A DNA stretch of 64,000 bases from Caldinitratiruptor microaerophilus (GCF_025999835.1 NZ_AP025628.1:2790001-2854000), one strand, 5' to 3'; positions 1 through 10,601 are shown, numbered from the stretch's first letter. Made by a program: numbers and translations. The notes: generated by a model not told the origin, from the letters alone.

Positions 1-272
1 GCGAGGACGCGGACCTCACCGTCTGGGTCGCGGTGGCCGGCGACCCCGGCGAGGCGTGGGACCTGGTGGACCGGATGACCCGGAAGATCTCGTCCGCGGC
101 GGGACGGCTGGGTCCCCCGGTGGCGCTGCACCTGGGCGACCTGGTGATCCACAAGGCCATCGGCGGTGAGTGGCAGCACTTCTATTACGTCCGCGGCGAC
201 CGCGTGTACTGGCTGGCGATCCGCTCTCCCGAGGCGGATCGACTGGCCCTTGAGGCCGCGCGCGCCTTCTGA
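1..272 (+). CDS. C-terminal end of an unrecognised protein (partial)
   Basis: The reading frame is already open at base 3 and stops at 272, so this is the last 89 or so residues of a gene that begins outside the window. A GTG at 33 is probably internal. I see no known motif; the end is a soluble alpha/beta-looking segment with several Trp and Tyr residues (WQHFYYVRGDRVYWLAIRS) and no membrane helix. It is followed after 33 bp by a membrane protein gene on the same strand and may be co-transcribed with it. Function unknown. Confidence 0.6.
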   Translation, partial: EDADLTVWVAVAGDPGEAWDLVDRMTRKISSAAGRLGPPVALHLGDLVIHKAIGGEWQHFYYVRGDRVYWLAIRSPEADRLALEAARAF

Positions 273-305
273 GGGGGGACGACGGGCACGCTGGACCGAG
301 GAGTC

Positions 306-1235
306 GTGACGACCGGCTTCGCCCTCCTGGCCGCCGGGGCCGTGGGTCTGACGGTGGCCGGTTACCTGGCGGAGCGCGCGCCCCGGGCTCCGGACCCCCG
401 CGCGGGGCCGGAGCCGGCGACGCCTCTTGCCTGGCTCTTTCTCGCCCGGGCGTCCCTGGCCGCCGCGGCGGGCGCGCTCCTGGCCGTGCCCGCCTACCCG
501 GTCCTGGCCGGCAACGGGAAACCTCCGCCGCCGTGCCTCGGGCTCAGCGCGCTCGCCCTGCTGCCGTTCGCCGTGGCGGCGGGTGGGCGGGCGCTGGCGC
601 CGGCGCTCGGCCGTCCGTGCCGGCAGCCCGGCGGCGGATCCCCGCCTGCCCCCGCATCCGAGTGGCTCGAACCCGCCCTCTACACCGGTGTGATCGGCCT
701 GGCGGCGACCGCAGCCGTCTTCGAGCTTCTCGTGCGGCCGCCGTGGCCGAGTTCGGTCCTGCTGACCAGCCTCGCCGCGACCGGCGCTCTCGCCGGGGGG
801 CTGACCCTGATGCTCCTGACCCCGCCCGATCCCGACACCGTCTCCCCCTCGAGCCGGCCGGACGGCCGGCGCGCGCCGGCGCCCGTCCCGGCACCGGGGT
901 CGGTGGCCAAGGCGGCCGTGCTGCCGCCGGTCGACCCCGGCCCGGCCATGGCCGCCGCGGGCGTCCTCCTCAGCACCCTTGCCCTGGCGCAGGTCGGCTG
1001 GGGGTGGCTATGCCTCGGCGCCTTCCGGATGCCCCCCGGACCGCTTCTGCTGTGGCTCGCCGGCTCGATCCCGCTGCCCGGCGTCGCGCTCCTGCTGGCC
1101 TGCCGGACGCCGTCCCGCCCCGCGCTCGCCCGGATGCTGGCCGGGCTCGCGCTCGCCGCAGCGCTGGCCGGCCAGGGGGCGGCACTCTCGGTGTCCCTGG
1201 GCTTCTCGCCGATCGTCCCGCCGCCCGGCGGCTAG
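306..1235 (+). CDS. Hypothetical polytopic membrane protein
   Basis: This 309-residue protein is rich in Ala, Leu, Pro and Gly, with about seven or eight hydrophobic stretches, for example near residues 3-22, 40-65, 78-98, 125-145, 150-170, 215-240, 245-265 and 275-298. A Pro-rich loop lies near residues 172-210. I recognise no family. The GTG start follows the stop of the preceding partial gene by 33 bp. It converges on glmS, with only about 60 bp between the two stops. That gap holds a perfect 16-bp palindrome at 1257-1272. Coding confidence comes from length and a coherent membrane pattern, not from homology. Confidence 0.6.
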   Translation: MTTGFALLAAGAVGLTVAGYLAERAPRAPDPRAGPEPATPLAWLFLARASLAAAAGALLAVPAYPVLAGNGKPPPPCLGLSALALLPFAVAAGGRALAPALGRPCRQPGGGSPPAPASEWLEPALYTGVIGLAATAAVFELLVRPPWPSSVLLTSLAATGALAGGLTLMLLTPPDPDTVSPSSRPDGRRAPAPVPAPGSVAKAAVLPPVDPGPAMAAAGVLLSTLALAQVGWGWLCLGAFRMPPGPLLLWLAGSIPLPGVALLLACRTPSRPALARMLAGLALAAALAGQGAALSVSLGFSPIVPPPGG

Positions 1236-1296
1236 CGGCCGTCGTGGCCGCCGGGTCGCGGCATATGCCGCGCGGGGCCCGGCGCTGCCGGCGCTC

Positions 1297-3147
<1,851 letters not shown>

Positions 3148-3354
3148 CGCGCAGCAGTTCCTCCCTCGTGAGCTTCGCTGGACCGCCGCCGGCAGCCTGA
3201 AACTGGGGCGGCGGCGTGCCAAGAGATGCACGCAACGCGAAAAACCGTACCCTCTCCTTCCAACCCGGGTACGGCAAAGGAGGCCCCTGCGCCGGGCAGC
3301 CTGAACCGGGCAGGCTCCCGCCCGCGGGCAACGAACCGGACCCTCACGCGGAGC

Positions 3355-3510
3355 GCGCTCAGGCCCGCTCACCCGGCCCCCTTTGTCCCGGCGTCGCCGC
3401 CGGGGTTTGCTGAGCCTTTCACGGCCGTGAGCAGCCGGGGGTCACCCGCCGAATCCTCCGAGATCCCCCACCTCGTCAACTGGCGACCGCCGCCGCCAGT
3501 CCTGGCGCTA
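3355..3510 (-). ncRNA. glmS ribozyme (self-cleaving riboswitch)
   Basis: Read on the minus strand, the leader of glmS matches the glmS ribozyme core. TAGCGCC at 3510-3504 is the cleavage site, with cutting expected between A3509 and G3508. GTTGACGAGG (3480-3471), GGATTCGGCGGGTGACC (about 3456-3440) and CCCCGGCTG follow. The P4 region keeps AAACC and ACAAAG on opposite sides of a helix closed by a GC-rich hairpin. In the known family, glucosamine-6-phosphate is the catalytic cofactor and cleavage lowers glmS expression. The core ends about 205 bp before the start codon. A possible -10, TATACT at 3589-3584, would start the RNA about 68 nt before the cleavage site. The 3148-3354 remainder shows nothing beyond the ribosome-binding site. 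The 3' boundary is approximate. Confidence 0.93.
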
Positions 3511-3753
3511 CCCGTATGCTCCTTTGCCGGGCCGCGGCTGGACCGTTCCACCTCCGTTTCCTGCCAGACGTCAGGCCGATACCAGTATACACGAGCTTTC
3601 TTCGAATGGCCAGGATCGGACGTGCACGCGCCCGTCGTGTGCGGGTGCCAGATGCCCGGCCAACCCGTCCGACCCGACCGGCACGGGCGCGGGGCGGGAG
3701 TCCGCCCGTCGGGGTCCCGCCTCGCTGAACTTGGTTCCGTGCACCGGGACGTA

Positions 3754-3802
3754 GTGCAGAACAGGCACCGCTACCGTTCCGGTTGCGGTGCCGGAATTGC
3801 AC
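3754..3802. repeat. Imperfect palindrome, GTGCAGAA...ACCGC type
   Basis: The inner stem is 3764-3776 against 3780-3792: 12 of 13 bases pair around a TTC loop. The outer arms extend to GTGCA at 3754 and TGCAC at 3798-3802 with mismatches. The left arm GTGCAGAACAGGCACCGC resembles the left arm of the perfect hairpin at 3914. It lies in the 500-bp gap between the glmS ribozyme and the end of argS (3511-4015), in which I see no gene. Function unknown; it may be a dispersed palindromic repeat. Confidence 0.7.
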
Positions 3803-3913
3803 AACTGCGCCCTCGTGGGACGCGAACGCATGGAGTTTGAGTCCTGTGGACGGCTTGATGTTGCCCAGAACGCCAGGTTCTGTCGACTCCATACGCCAGG
3901 CGGTCACGCTGCT

Positions 3914-3962
3914 GTGCAGAAGAGGTACCGCAAGGAATTCGCTTGCGGTACCTCTTCTGCAC
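3914..3962. repeat. Perfect 21-bp hairpin between argS and glmS
   Basis: Arms 3914-3934 and 3942-3962 are exact reverse complements of 21 bp around the 7-base loop GAATTCG. The arm starts GTGCAGAAGAGGTACCGC. The hairpin begins 54 bp beyond the argS stop on the minus strand, so it could act as its terminator, but no T-tract follows on either strand. Its sequence similarity to the 3754 palindrome and to the one near 40968 suggests a repeat family instead. Confidence 0.85.
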
Positions 3963-4015
3963 TGCGGACACCTGTCGAACCCTATCTGCCTGTAGCTGTA
4001 AATTCCCTTGGCCCC

Positions 4016-5965
4016 CTACATCCGTGTGGGCGCCGGCAGGCCGAGCACGTCCAGGACGTCGGCGAGGATGTGGCGGGAGGCGTCCACGAGCCAGAGCCGG
4101 AACGTCCGCTCGGGCTCCTCCGCCTTCAGCACGGGGGTCGACTCGTAGAACTGGTTAAACAGAGTGGCGAGCTGGTAGGCGTAGCCGGTGATGGGGGTCG
4201 GGTTGAGGTCGCGGGCGCTCTGCTCGAGCGTGTCCGGCCAGTCGGCAAGCTGGCGCAGGAGCAACCGCTCGGGCTCGGTCAGCTCCGGCGGGAAGGCGTC
4301 CGGCGGGGAGGCCGGGGCGCCGCCGGCCTTGCGCAGGATCGAGGCTGCCCGGGCGTGGGCGTACATGACGTAGGGCCCGGTGTTCCCCCGGATGTCGAGG
4401 GCCTGCTCGATGTCGAACACGATCTCGGTCATGAGGTGGAACCGCAGGAGGAAGTACCGCACCGCCCCGGCGGCGATGGCCCGGCTGCTGGCCCCGGCCT
4501 TCCGGGTGCGCTCCCGGTCGATCGTCTCCTCCATCTGCTCCAGGAGATCGGTGATCTTGATGCCGATCCCCTGCCGGCCCGACATGGGATAGCTCGAGCG
4601 CCCGTCGGAGACGTCGACGCCCAGCCGCGCGGCCGTGGCGGGGGACAGCGACACCACGCCGTAGCCGACGTGGTGCAACCCCCGGGCGGCGTCGGTGAAA
4701 CCGAGGGTCTCCAGGGCGAGCCGGACCATGGACTGCGGGTACTCCTGGCGGCGGTCGATCACGTTGACCACCCGGTGCGCCCGTCCGAACGGCCGGGATA
4801 CCCCCTCTGCCGCCGACGTCCACAGCCCCCGCCCGAACTGCCGGTACCGGAAGTCGCGGCCGAGCAGCCCGAACTTCCACAGGTGGTAGGCGATGTCCTT
4901 GGCCGTGTAGGTGAGGACGCCGTTCGAGCGAACGAGGACCTTGTCGGGGTTGTACGCCTCGGCGGCCTCGCCGTCGGCCGCGGCGGCGCCGGCCTGCGCG
5001 GCCCCGGCGTCCGCACCGGTGCCGGCCCCGGCGGCACCCGCGGTGCCCGCCGGGCCGCCCGAGCCGGCGCCGACCTCGGCCGGCTGCTTCAGCACCCAGC
5101 AGCCGGCGTACTTCCCCGTCTCCTCCTTGACGAAGAGCGGGGAGCGGCGCAGGAGGTCGAAGGCGGCGGCCCAGAAGCCCTGCCGGACGATGTCTCCCTC
5201 CCAGACGAGGAGGTCGTACGTGATCCCGAACTCGGCCATGTCCTCGAGGTGCTCGCGCACGATCCGCTCGGCCACCAGCCGCCCGAGCCACGCCGTGTTG
5301 TTGCCGCCTTCCTCCAGGGCGCGCAGGACTTCCGTGCGGCGGGCCGCAAGCGAGTGATCGTCCCGGTACGCCTGATTCACCCGGGCATAGACGTCCCAGC
5401 AGAAGTCGCCGAAGCGGTGGTGGTCGCCGTGCACGGGTACGTGCAGGAGCCCGACCACGGTGTCCGCGACCTGGTTGCCCAGGTCGTCGATGTAGTTGTG
5501 GACCTCGACCTTGTACCCGACCCGGCGCAAGAGCCGCGCCAGCGTGTCGCCGATGCAGGCGTTGCGCAGGTGGCCGATGTGGGCCGCCTTGTTCGGGTTG
5601 ACCGAGGTGTGCTCGACCACGATCTTCGTCGCGGCGCGCTCGGCCGGCGGCGTGTACCGGGTCCCCCGACGGGCCCAGGCGCCCCAGTCGAGGAAGAAGT
5701 TCAGGAACCCCGGGGGCGCGATCTCCGCCCGGGCGACCAGCGGCACCTCGCCCAGCCGGTCCCGGATCGCCCCGGCGATCTGCATCGGGGGGCGGCGCAG
5801 CGTCCGGGCCAGCGCCATGGCGACGTTCGTGGCGTAGTCGCCGTGCTCGGGCCGGGCGGGCTGCTCGACCTGGACGGCGAGGCCGTCGGGCCACGGCTGG
5901 CCGGCGTCGGCCAGGACGGCGGCTGCGGCGGTACGGACGTGGCCGGCGAGGAGGCTGCGGATCAT
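4016..5965 (-). CDS. argS: Arginine--tRNA ligase
   Basis: This class I synthetase charges tRNA-Arg. The product of 649 residues has the N-terminal additional domain, the HIGH motif at residues 129-132 inside NPNKAAHIGHLRNA, a KMSKS-like MSGRQGIGIKI stretch near residue 460, and the C-terminal DALR anticodon-binding domain ending LGLPAPTRM. The ATG at 5965 is preferred over a GTG 15 bp upstream because AAGGTGG lies about 11 nt before it. An unusual Ala/Gly low-complexity insertion sits at about residues 299-337, between catalytic-domain strands. The gene is monocistronic, with its own promoter and a leader of about 90 nt. Confidence 0.96.
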   Translation of the reverse strand: MIRSLLAGHVRTAAAAVLADAGQPWPDGLAVQVEQPARPEHGDYATNVAMALARTLRRPPMQIAGAIRDRLGEVPLVARAEIAPPGFLNFFLDWGAWARRGTRYTPPAERAATKIVVEHTSVNPNKAAHIGHLRNACIGDTLARLLRRVGYKVEVHNYIDDLGNQVADTVVGLLHVPVHGDHHRFGDFCWDVYARVNQAYRDDHSLAARRTEVLRALEEGGNNTAWLGRLVAERIVREHLEDMAEFGITYDLLVWEGDIVRQGFWAAAFDLLRRSPLFVKEETGKYAGCWVLKQPAEVGAGSGGPAGTAGAAGAGTGADAGAAQAGAAAADGEAAEAYNPDKVLVRSNGVLTYTAKDIAYHLWKFGLLGRDFRYRQFGRGLWTSAAEGVSRPFGRAHRVVNVIDRRQEYPQSMVRLALETLGFTDAARGLHHVGYGVVSLSPATAARLGVDVSDGRSSYPMSGRQGIGIKITDLLEQMEETIDRERTRKAGASSRAIAAGAVRYFLLRFHLMTEIVFDIEQALDIRGNTGPYVMYAHARAASILRKAGGAPASPPDAFPPELTEPERLLLRQLADWPDTLEQSARDLNPTPITGYAYQLATLFNQFYESTPVLKAEEPERTFRLWLVDASRHILADVLDVLGLPAPTRM

Positions 5966-6060
5966 GCAGCGAGGCACCACCTTCGGGTCGGGGCGCGGAC
6001 CTGCGGCCGCGAGCCGGCCGGTGGCAGGTGCGCGGTCCCCCGGGGTAGACGGTCAGCCGA

Positions 6061-6089
6061 AAGGTAGCACATCCGTGCGGACAGTTCAA
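6061..6089 (-). promoter_or_regulatory. Predicted sigma-A-type promoter of argS
   Basis: On the minus strand, TTGAAC (6089-6084), a 17-bp spacer and TACCTT (6066-6061) give a good -35/-10 pair. The predicted start is about 90 nt before the argS ATG. Confidence 0.6.
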
Positions 6090-6138
6090 GCACCGCCGCG
6101 CCCGGGGGTAGCCCGCCGCACGTGGTGGCCGCACTTGG

Positions 6139-6167
6139 TTGCATCGGTTGGTTGCGCGGGATAGAAT
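6139..6167 (+). promoter_or_regulatory. Predicted promoter of the VapBC-like operon
   Basis: TTGCAT (6139-6144), a 17-bp spacer and TAGAAT (6162-6167) form a strong -35/-10 pair. It lies 30 bp before the TTG start of the antitoxin gene and diverges from the argS promoter. Confidence 0.65.
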
Positions 6168-6196
6168 GAATCAGAGACTCGCCCGGGGGGATCGAC

Positions 6197-6454
6197 TTGG
6201 AAAGGCGTGAGGCCCTCACCGTGAGGTTTCCGGCGGGGCTTCTGTCCCGTGCCCGTGAGCTTCAGGCGGAAGGGGAATCCCTGAACGACCTGGTCGTCGA
6301 AGCCACGAGACGCGAGATCCGGCGCCGCCAGGCGCTTCAGGCTCACGAGCAGATCGTCCGACTGCGCAGGCAGATCAAGGCGCGGACGGGCGTCCATCCC
6401 GACCCGGTGCCGCTCATCCGCTCTCTCCGGGAGGGGAAGGCCCGGGATGAGTAA
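6197..6454 (+). CDS. VapB-like antitoxin (ribbon-helix-helix type)
   Basis: This 85-residue protein starts with a short strand LTVRFPAGLLSRARELQ, followed by helix ESLNDLVVEATRREIRRR. That is the layout of a ribbon-helix-helix DNA-binding antitoxin. The C-terminal half is charged and helical, as expected for the part that covers the toxin. The TTG start has GGGGGGA about 8 bp upstream. It overlaps the downstream PIN toxin gene by 8 bp, the usual sign of translational coupling in VapBC systems. Antitoxins of this kind normally bind their own promoter; I see no clear palindrome, so autoregulation is inferred only. Confidence 0.75.
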   Translation: MERREALTVRFPAGLLSRARELQAEGESLNDLVVEATRREIRRRQALQAHEQIVRLRRQIKARTGVHPDPVPLIRSLREGKARDE

Positions 6455-6899
6455 CCGGACGTTGTGCCTCGACACCAGCGTCCTGATCAAGTACCTGACG
6501 CCCGACGAGCAGGAGGAAGCCGCGACGAGCCTGGTGCTCGGCGCGCTCCAGGACGGGTCCCGCCTGGTGGCACCGGCGTGGGCGTGGGCGGAAGTGGGCT
6601 CGGTCCTCCGGAAAAAAGTGCGGGTGGGGCTGCTCGAACTGGAAGAAGCCCACCAGCTCTGGACTGCTTTCCAGAACCTGCCCATCGAGTACGCCGAGAC
6701 GCCGGAACTGCGAGCCCGTACCTGGGAGATCGCGGGTCGATACGGTCTGCCCACGCTGTACGACGCCGCGTTCCTGGCGTGCACCGAGACCGCGACCGCA
6801 CCGGAAGGCGCCCCGGTGGAGTTCTGGACGGCGGACACCGTGCTCCTGCGCCAGCTGGGAGACCACAAGCCCGCCTACGTCAAGTCTCTCTCGGGTTAG
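6447..6899 (+). CDS. VapC-like PIN-domain ribonuclease toxin
   Basis: This 150-residue PIN-domain protein has the expected acidic metal-binding residues: D9 in CLDTSVLIKY, E49 in AWAEVGSVLRK, D106 in LYDAAFLACTE and D130 in FWTADTVLL. PIN toxins are Mg-dependent endoribonucleases, often cutting tRNA or rRNA, and are held inactive by the cognate VapB. The ATG at 6447 lies inside the antitoxin gene. All four catalytic positions are present, so the toxin looks intact. The target cannot be told from sequence. Confidence 0.85.
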   Translation: MSNRTLCLDTSVLIKYLTPDEQEEAATSLVLGALQDGSRLVAPAWAWAEVGSVLRKKVRVGLLELEEAHQLWTAFQNLPIEYAETPELRARTWEIAGRYGLPTLYDAAFLACTETATAPEGAPVEFWTADTVLLRQLGDHKPAYVKSLSG

Positions 6900-6968
6900 C
6901 GGGTGTGGACCCTGCGTGCAGGACCTCGCTCCGGCGCGAAGCGTTCCTCGAGCCCCGGCGCGCCCCGC

Positions 6969-9041
6969 TCAGACGCACACGGTAGACAGGACCCGCTCCA
7001 CCGGGACGGGGGGCCCGACGTGATAGCCCTGGGCGTAGTCGACCCCCAGATCCCGCAGGAGCGCCAGCGTCTCCCCGTCCCGCACGTACTCGGCGACGGT
7101 GCGGGCACCGACCCCGCGCGCCGCCTCCACGATGGCCCGGACCAGGTGCTGGTCGACCGGATGATGGGGCAGGGACTCGACGAACGCGCCGTCGATCTTG
7201 AGGTAGTCGACCGGCAGGTGCTTCAGGTGGAACAGCGAGGAGAAGCCCCGGCCGAAGTCGTCCAGCGCGAACTGACACCCGAGCTGCCGCAGGCCGAGGA
7301 CCACGCCGGTCGCCTCGTCGAGGTCGGGGATGAGGGCCGTCTCCGTGATCTCGAAGATGAGCCGGCCGGGCTCGACCCCCGCCGCCTCCAGCTCGGCCCC
7401 CACGAACGCCACGAGGCCGCCGTCGGCGAACGACTTCCCGGACAGGTTGACCTCCAGGCACAGGTCGGGCAGGGCCGCCGGCGAGCGGGACAGGAGCCGG
7501 ATCGCCTGCCGGATCACCCAGCGGTCGATGTCGTGGATGAGGCCGGACCGTTCGGCGACCGGGAGAAACGTGCCGGGGCCCACGAGCCGGTCTCCCTCGC
7601 CCTTCATCCGGAGGAGGAGCTCGTAGCGGGTCACCCGTCCCTGCCGCAGGTCGAGGATGGGCTGGCAGAAGAGGACGAAGCGCTCCTTCTCGAGCGCATC
7701 CCGCAGCTGCGCCTCACAGTTCAGCCAGGAGATCCCGCGGGCCCCGTCGCGCTCCGGGATGTACAGGCAGAAGCGGTTCCCGCAGCTCTTCGACTGGTAC
7801 ATGGCCAGGTCGGCGCGGGCGAGGAGCTCCTCGGTCGTCGTGCCGTGCTCCGGGTACAGGGCGATCCCCACGCTCGCCGTCATCACGAGGTCACGGCCAA
7901 GGGCCCGGAAGTGGTGCCGCCGGATGGACTCGACCAGCCGCTGGGCGACGGCCTGGGCCTCCTCGGCGCCGGTGCTCGGCAAGAAGACGGCGAACTCGTC
8001 GCCGCCGACGCGCGCCGGGATGTCGGTGGCCCGGACTGCAGCCCGGAGGAGACGGCCGACGCGGGCCAGGACCTCGTCGCCGGCGCGGTGGCCGAGGCTG
8101 TCGTTCACCTCCTTGAAGTCGTCCAGGTCGAGAAACAGGACGGCGGCGCCGGGGGCTTCGCCGCCGGACCGCTCGAGGCGCGCCTCGACCTCCTGCTGGA
8201 ACCGCCGCCGGTTGTACAGGCCGGTCAGCGCGTCGTGGTCCGCCAGGTACCGGAGCTCCTTCTCGATGTGCCCGCGAGCCCGGAGTTCCCGTTCGATCTT
8301 CTCGGCCATCGCGTTGAAGGTGTCCGCCAGCTCGCCGAGCTCGTCTGCCGCCCGGGGCGTCAGCCGGTAGGAGAGGTCGCCCTCCCCGAAACGCCGGGCC
8401 GCCTCCTGCAGCGCCCGCACGGGGTTCAGCAGAATCCGGTCGACGTATCCGCCCACGACGAGCAGCATGCCGGGACCGACGCCGAGCACGAGGATCATCA
8501 GGAGCGCGATGCCCGTGCGTGCCGCTCGGACCAGCTCGAGCTGGCGGTCCATCTCCCGGCGCGCCAGGTCGTCGGCCTGTTCGAGGTTGGCGATCGTCCG
8601 GTCGAGATGTGCCTGGAACCGGCTCAGCTCGGTCTCCCGGTCCGCCGGGCCCGGGGAAAGCCCGGCGAGGAGGCGCTCTGCGGCGGCCCTGGCCGCCTGC
8701 CACTCGTCGCGGGCGGCTCGCACGAGATCGCGCTCCCGGGCCAGGGCGAACGGGGCGGCCAGGGCCTGATCGAACCCCTGGTCCAGCGCCCGCGCCAGCC
8801 CGGCGAACCGGTCCCGCGCGGCAGGCGTCCCGTGCTCGAGCGCCTCGTGCAGGGCGATGGCGACCTTGAGGCTGTCCTGCTGCAGGTGGATGAGCCAGCG
8901 GGCTTCGACGTTGACCTCCTCGACGCTGGCCTGGAGGGCGCTGGTGGTCCTCAGGACGGCGATCGACAGGCCGACGGCGAGAACGATGAGCGGCAGCGCC
9001 ACGAGCGCGGTTCCCAGGATGACGCGGGTGCGGATCGACAT
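6969..9041 (-). CDS. Membrane-bound GGDEF-EAL cyclic-di-GMP enzyme with HAMP
   Basis: This is a 690-residue signalling protein. TM1 lies at about residues 7-30, followed by an extracytoplasmic helical sensor of about 140 residues and TM2 (MILVLGVGPGMLLVVGGY). A HAMP linker, a GGDEF domain with an intact VGGDEF active site, and a C-terminal EAL domain follow. The signature EAL is ELL here (RYELLLRM), but the other phosphodiesterase residues are seen: EVNLS, FEITET, DDFG and LKID. It could therefore make c-di-GMP, degrade it, or both. It is apparently monocistronic, and no c-di-GMP effector is recognisable nearby. The ATG start gives a membrane anchor immediately. Confidence 0.9.
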   Translation of the reverse strand: MSIRTRVILGTALVALPLIVLAVGLSIAVLRTTSALQASVEEVNVEARWLIHLQQDSLKVAIALHEALEHGTPAARDRFAGLARALDQGFDQALAAPFALARERDLVRAARDEWQAARAAAERLLAGLSPGPADRETELSRFQAHLDRTIANLEQADDLARREMDRQLELVRAARTGIALLMILVLGVGPGMLLVVGGYVDRILLNPVRALQEAARRFGEGDLSYRLTPRAADELGELADTFNAMAEKIERELRARGHIEKELRYLADHDALTGLYNRRRFQQEVEARLERSGGEAPGAAVLFLDLDDFKEVNDSLGHRAGDEVLARVGRLLRAAVRATDIPARVGGDEFAVFLPSTGAEEAQAVAQRLVESIRRHHFRALGRDLVMTASVGIALYPEHGTTTEELLARADLAMYQSKSCGNRFCLYIPERDGARGISWLNCEAQLRDALEKERFVLFCQPILDLRQGRVTRYELLLRMKGEGDRLVGPGTFLPVAERSGLIHDIDRWVIRQAIRLLSRSPAALPDLCLEVNLSGKSFADGGLVAFVGAELEAAGVEPGRLIFEITETALIPDLDEATGVVLGLRQLGCQFALDDFGRGFSSLFHLKHLPVDYLKIDGAFVESLPHHPVDQHLVRAIVEAARGVGARTVAEYVRDGETLALLRDLGVDYAQGYHVGPPVPVERVLSTVCV

Positions 9042-9149
9042 GCGTCCGACGCTCCTCGCCGCCTGTGGTACGGATACGCATTCGCTCCTTCCTTTTTACA
9101 CCAACGGGCTTTAGACCATCATGACCTCAAAGTCTCACGCCAAATGCGA

Positions 9150-10601
9150 TTACCCATTTCCATCGTGATGGACCGCGGGCGCCCCGCCACCCGTCAGGAA
9201 GGACGCCGCCCGTCGAGGTAGCCACACGGTGAAGCGCGCGCCGCCCCCCGGCCGTGCCGAGGCCGTGATCCGCCCCCCGTGCGCCTCCACGACCGCCCGC
9301 GCGATCGCCAGCCCCAGGCCGGTGCCGCCCCGGCGGCGTGCGGCGTCCCCACGGTAGAAGCGGTCGAAGACGAACGGCAGGTCGGCCGGGGAGATCCCCG
9401 GGCCCTCGTCCTCGACGTGGACCTCGACCCCCGGCACCGCCGCGCCGCCGCCGGACCCGGCCGGGGCGGCCGGCCTTGCCCGGGCCGTCACCGTCACCAC
9501 GCCGCCCGGAGGGCTGTGCTGCACCGCGTTGCGCAGCAGGTTGGCGAGCACCCGCTCGACGGCCACCGGGTCGCAGTCGAGGTCGAGCCCGGCGGGAACG
9601 TCCGTCACCACCGCCACCCCGGCCTCCTGGACCAGCCCGCTCACCTCGCGCTCGGCCCGGGCGACGAGGTCCCCCAGCGGGACGGCGGACTCGACGGGCA
9701 GCACGGCCCCCCTCTCGTGGCGGGCGAGGAGCAGGAGGTCGTCGGCCAGGCGGCTCAGACGCTCGACGTCCTCCAGGGCGCTCGCCAGCACCTGCCGGTA
9801 AGTCTCCGCGTCGCGGGGGTGGCGGAGGGCCACCTCGAGCTGGGTGCGCAGGGCTCCGAGGGGCGTGCGGAGCTCGTGGGCCGCGTCGTCCGCGAAGCGG
9901 GCCTGGGCGCGGAAGCCGGCCTGGAGCCTGTCGAGCATCCCGTTGAGGACGGCCACCAGGCTGGCCACGGTCTCGTCCTCGGCCGCCACCCGGGGGCGGA
10001 TCCGGGTGTCCAGGGACGCGGGCCCGATCGCCGCGGCCGTGGCCGCCACCTCCCGCAGCGGGGCGAAGGCCCGCCGGGCCACCCAGAAGACGAGCGCGGC
10101 GGCCACCGGCACCGCGGCGGCTGCCACCCCGGCGAGCATGCGGACGACCTTCCCCATCTCCCGGGCGAGGGCGCCCGCCGGGGCGGCGACCACCCGCACC
10201 TGCCCGTCCGGCCGCGCCACGTACGCCACCCGCACCGCGTCCTCGTCGGGCAGGAGGAGCTGGAGCCAGTCGGGCCGGGGGTACGGGACGAGGTGGTACC
10301 CCCCGTGCTCGTCGCCCTCATCGTCCTCGTCGTGGCCACGTTGCTCGATCAGGGTGCGGAAGGCCGCCCCGGCGCGGCGGGCTCGCGCCTCGGCCTCCGC
10401 CTCCGGGATCATTCCGGGAGGCACCCTGTCCCGGCCCCCGTCCAGGAGCGCGTCGCGCACCAGCGACGCGTCGATGGCGCGGCCGACCGCCAGCGCCGCA
10501 CTCACGTAGGCGCCGCCGAGCACCACCAAGAGGATCGCGGCCTGAAGCCCGGCCGCCACCAGGGCGATGCGCAGGGGGAAGTTCCGCCGCAGGATGCTCA
10601 G
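9150..10601 (-). CDS. Sensor histidine kinase, probable CTG start
   Basis: This transmembrane kinase partners the adjacent response regulator. TM1 lies near residues 18-40, then an extracytoplasmic region containing the acidic/His cluster RGHDEDDEGDEHGGYH, TM2 (about 165-190), HAMP, HisKA with the phosphorylatable His in DDAAHELRTP, and HATPase with NLLRNAVQHSPPGG, EDEGPGIS and GGTGLGLAIA. The first conventional start (GTG at 10559) would cut into the N-terminus. A CTG at 10601 in the overlap CTGA with the regulator stop gives a typical N-terminus (LSILRRNFPLRIAL) and has GGAAGGTGA upstream. The sensor may bind metal ions, by inference from its acidic/His cluster. Confidence 0.88.
   Translation of the reverse strand: MSILRRNFPLRIALVAAGLQAAILLVVLGGAYVSAALAVGRAIDASLVRDALLDGGRDRVPPGMIPEAEAEARARRAGAAFRTLIEQRGHDEDDEGDEHGGYHLVPYPRPDWLQLLLPDEDAVRVAYVARPDGQVRVVAAPAGALAREMGKVVRMLAGVAAAAVPVAAALVFWVARRAFAPLREVAATAAAIGPASLDTRIRPRVAAEDETVASLVAVLNGMLDRLQAGFRAQARFADDAAHELRTPLGALRTQLEVALRHPRDAETYRQVLASALEDVERLSRLADDLLLLARHERGAVLPVESAVPLGDLVARAEREVSGLVQEAGVAVVTDVPAGLDLDCDPVAVERVLANLLRNAVQHSPPGGVVTVTARARPAAPAGSGGGAAVPGVEVHVEDEGPGISPADLPFVFDRFYRGDAARRRGGTGLGLAIARAVVEAHGGRITASARPGGGARFTVWLPRRAASFLTGGGAPAVHHDGNG

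Noticed and set aside
1257-1272. Perfect 16-bp palindrome CGCGGCATATGCCGCG between convergent genes as a terminator
   Set aside because: With almost no loop it would not fold as a normal hairpin, and no T-run follows. It could be a protein site but nothing supports that.
3788-6067. Very long plus-strand open frame (759 codons) opposite argS
   Set aside because: It is a frame shadow produced by high GC third positions in argS; the product is low-complexity with no family and no ribosome-binding site.
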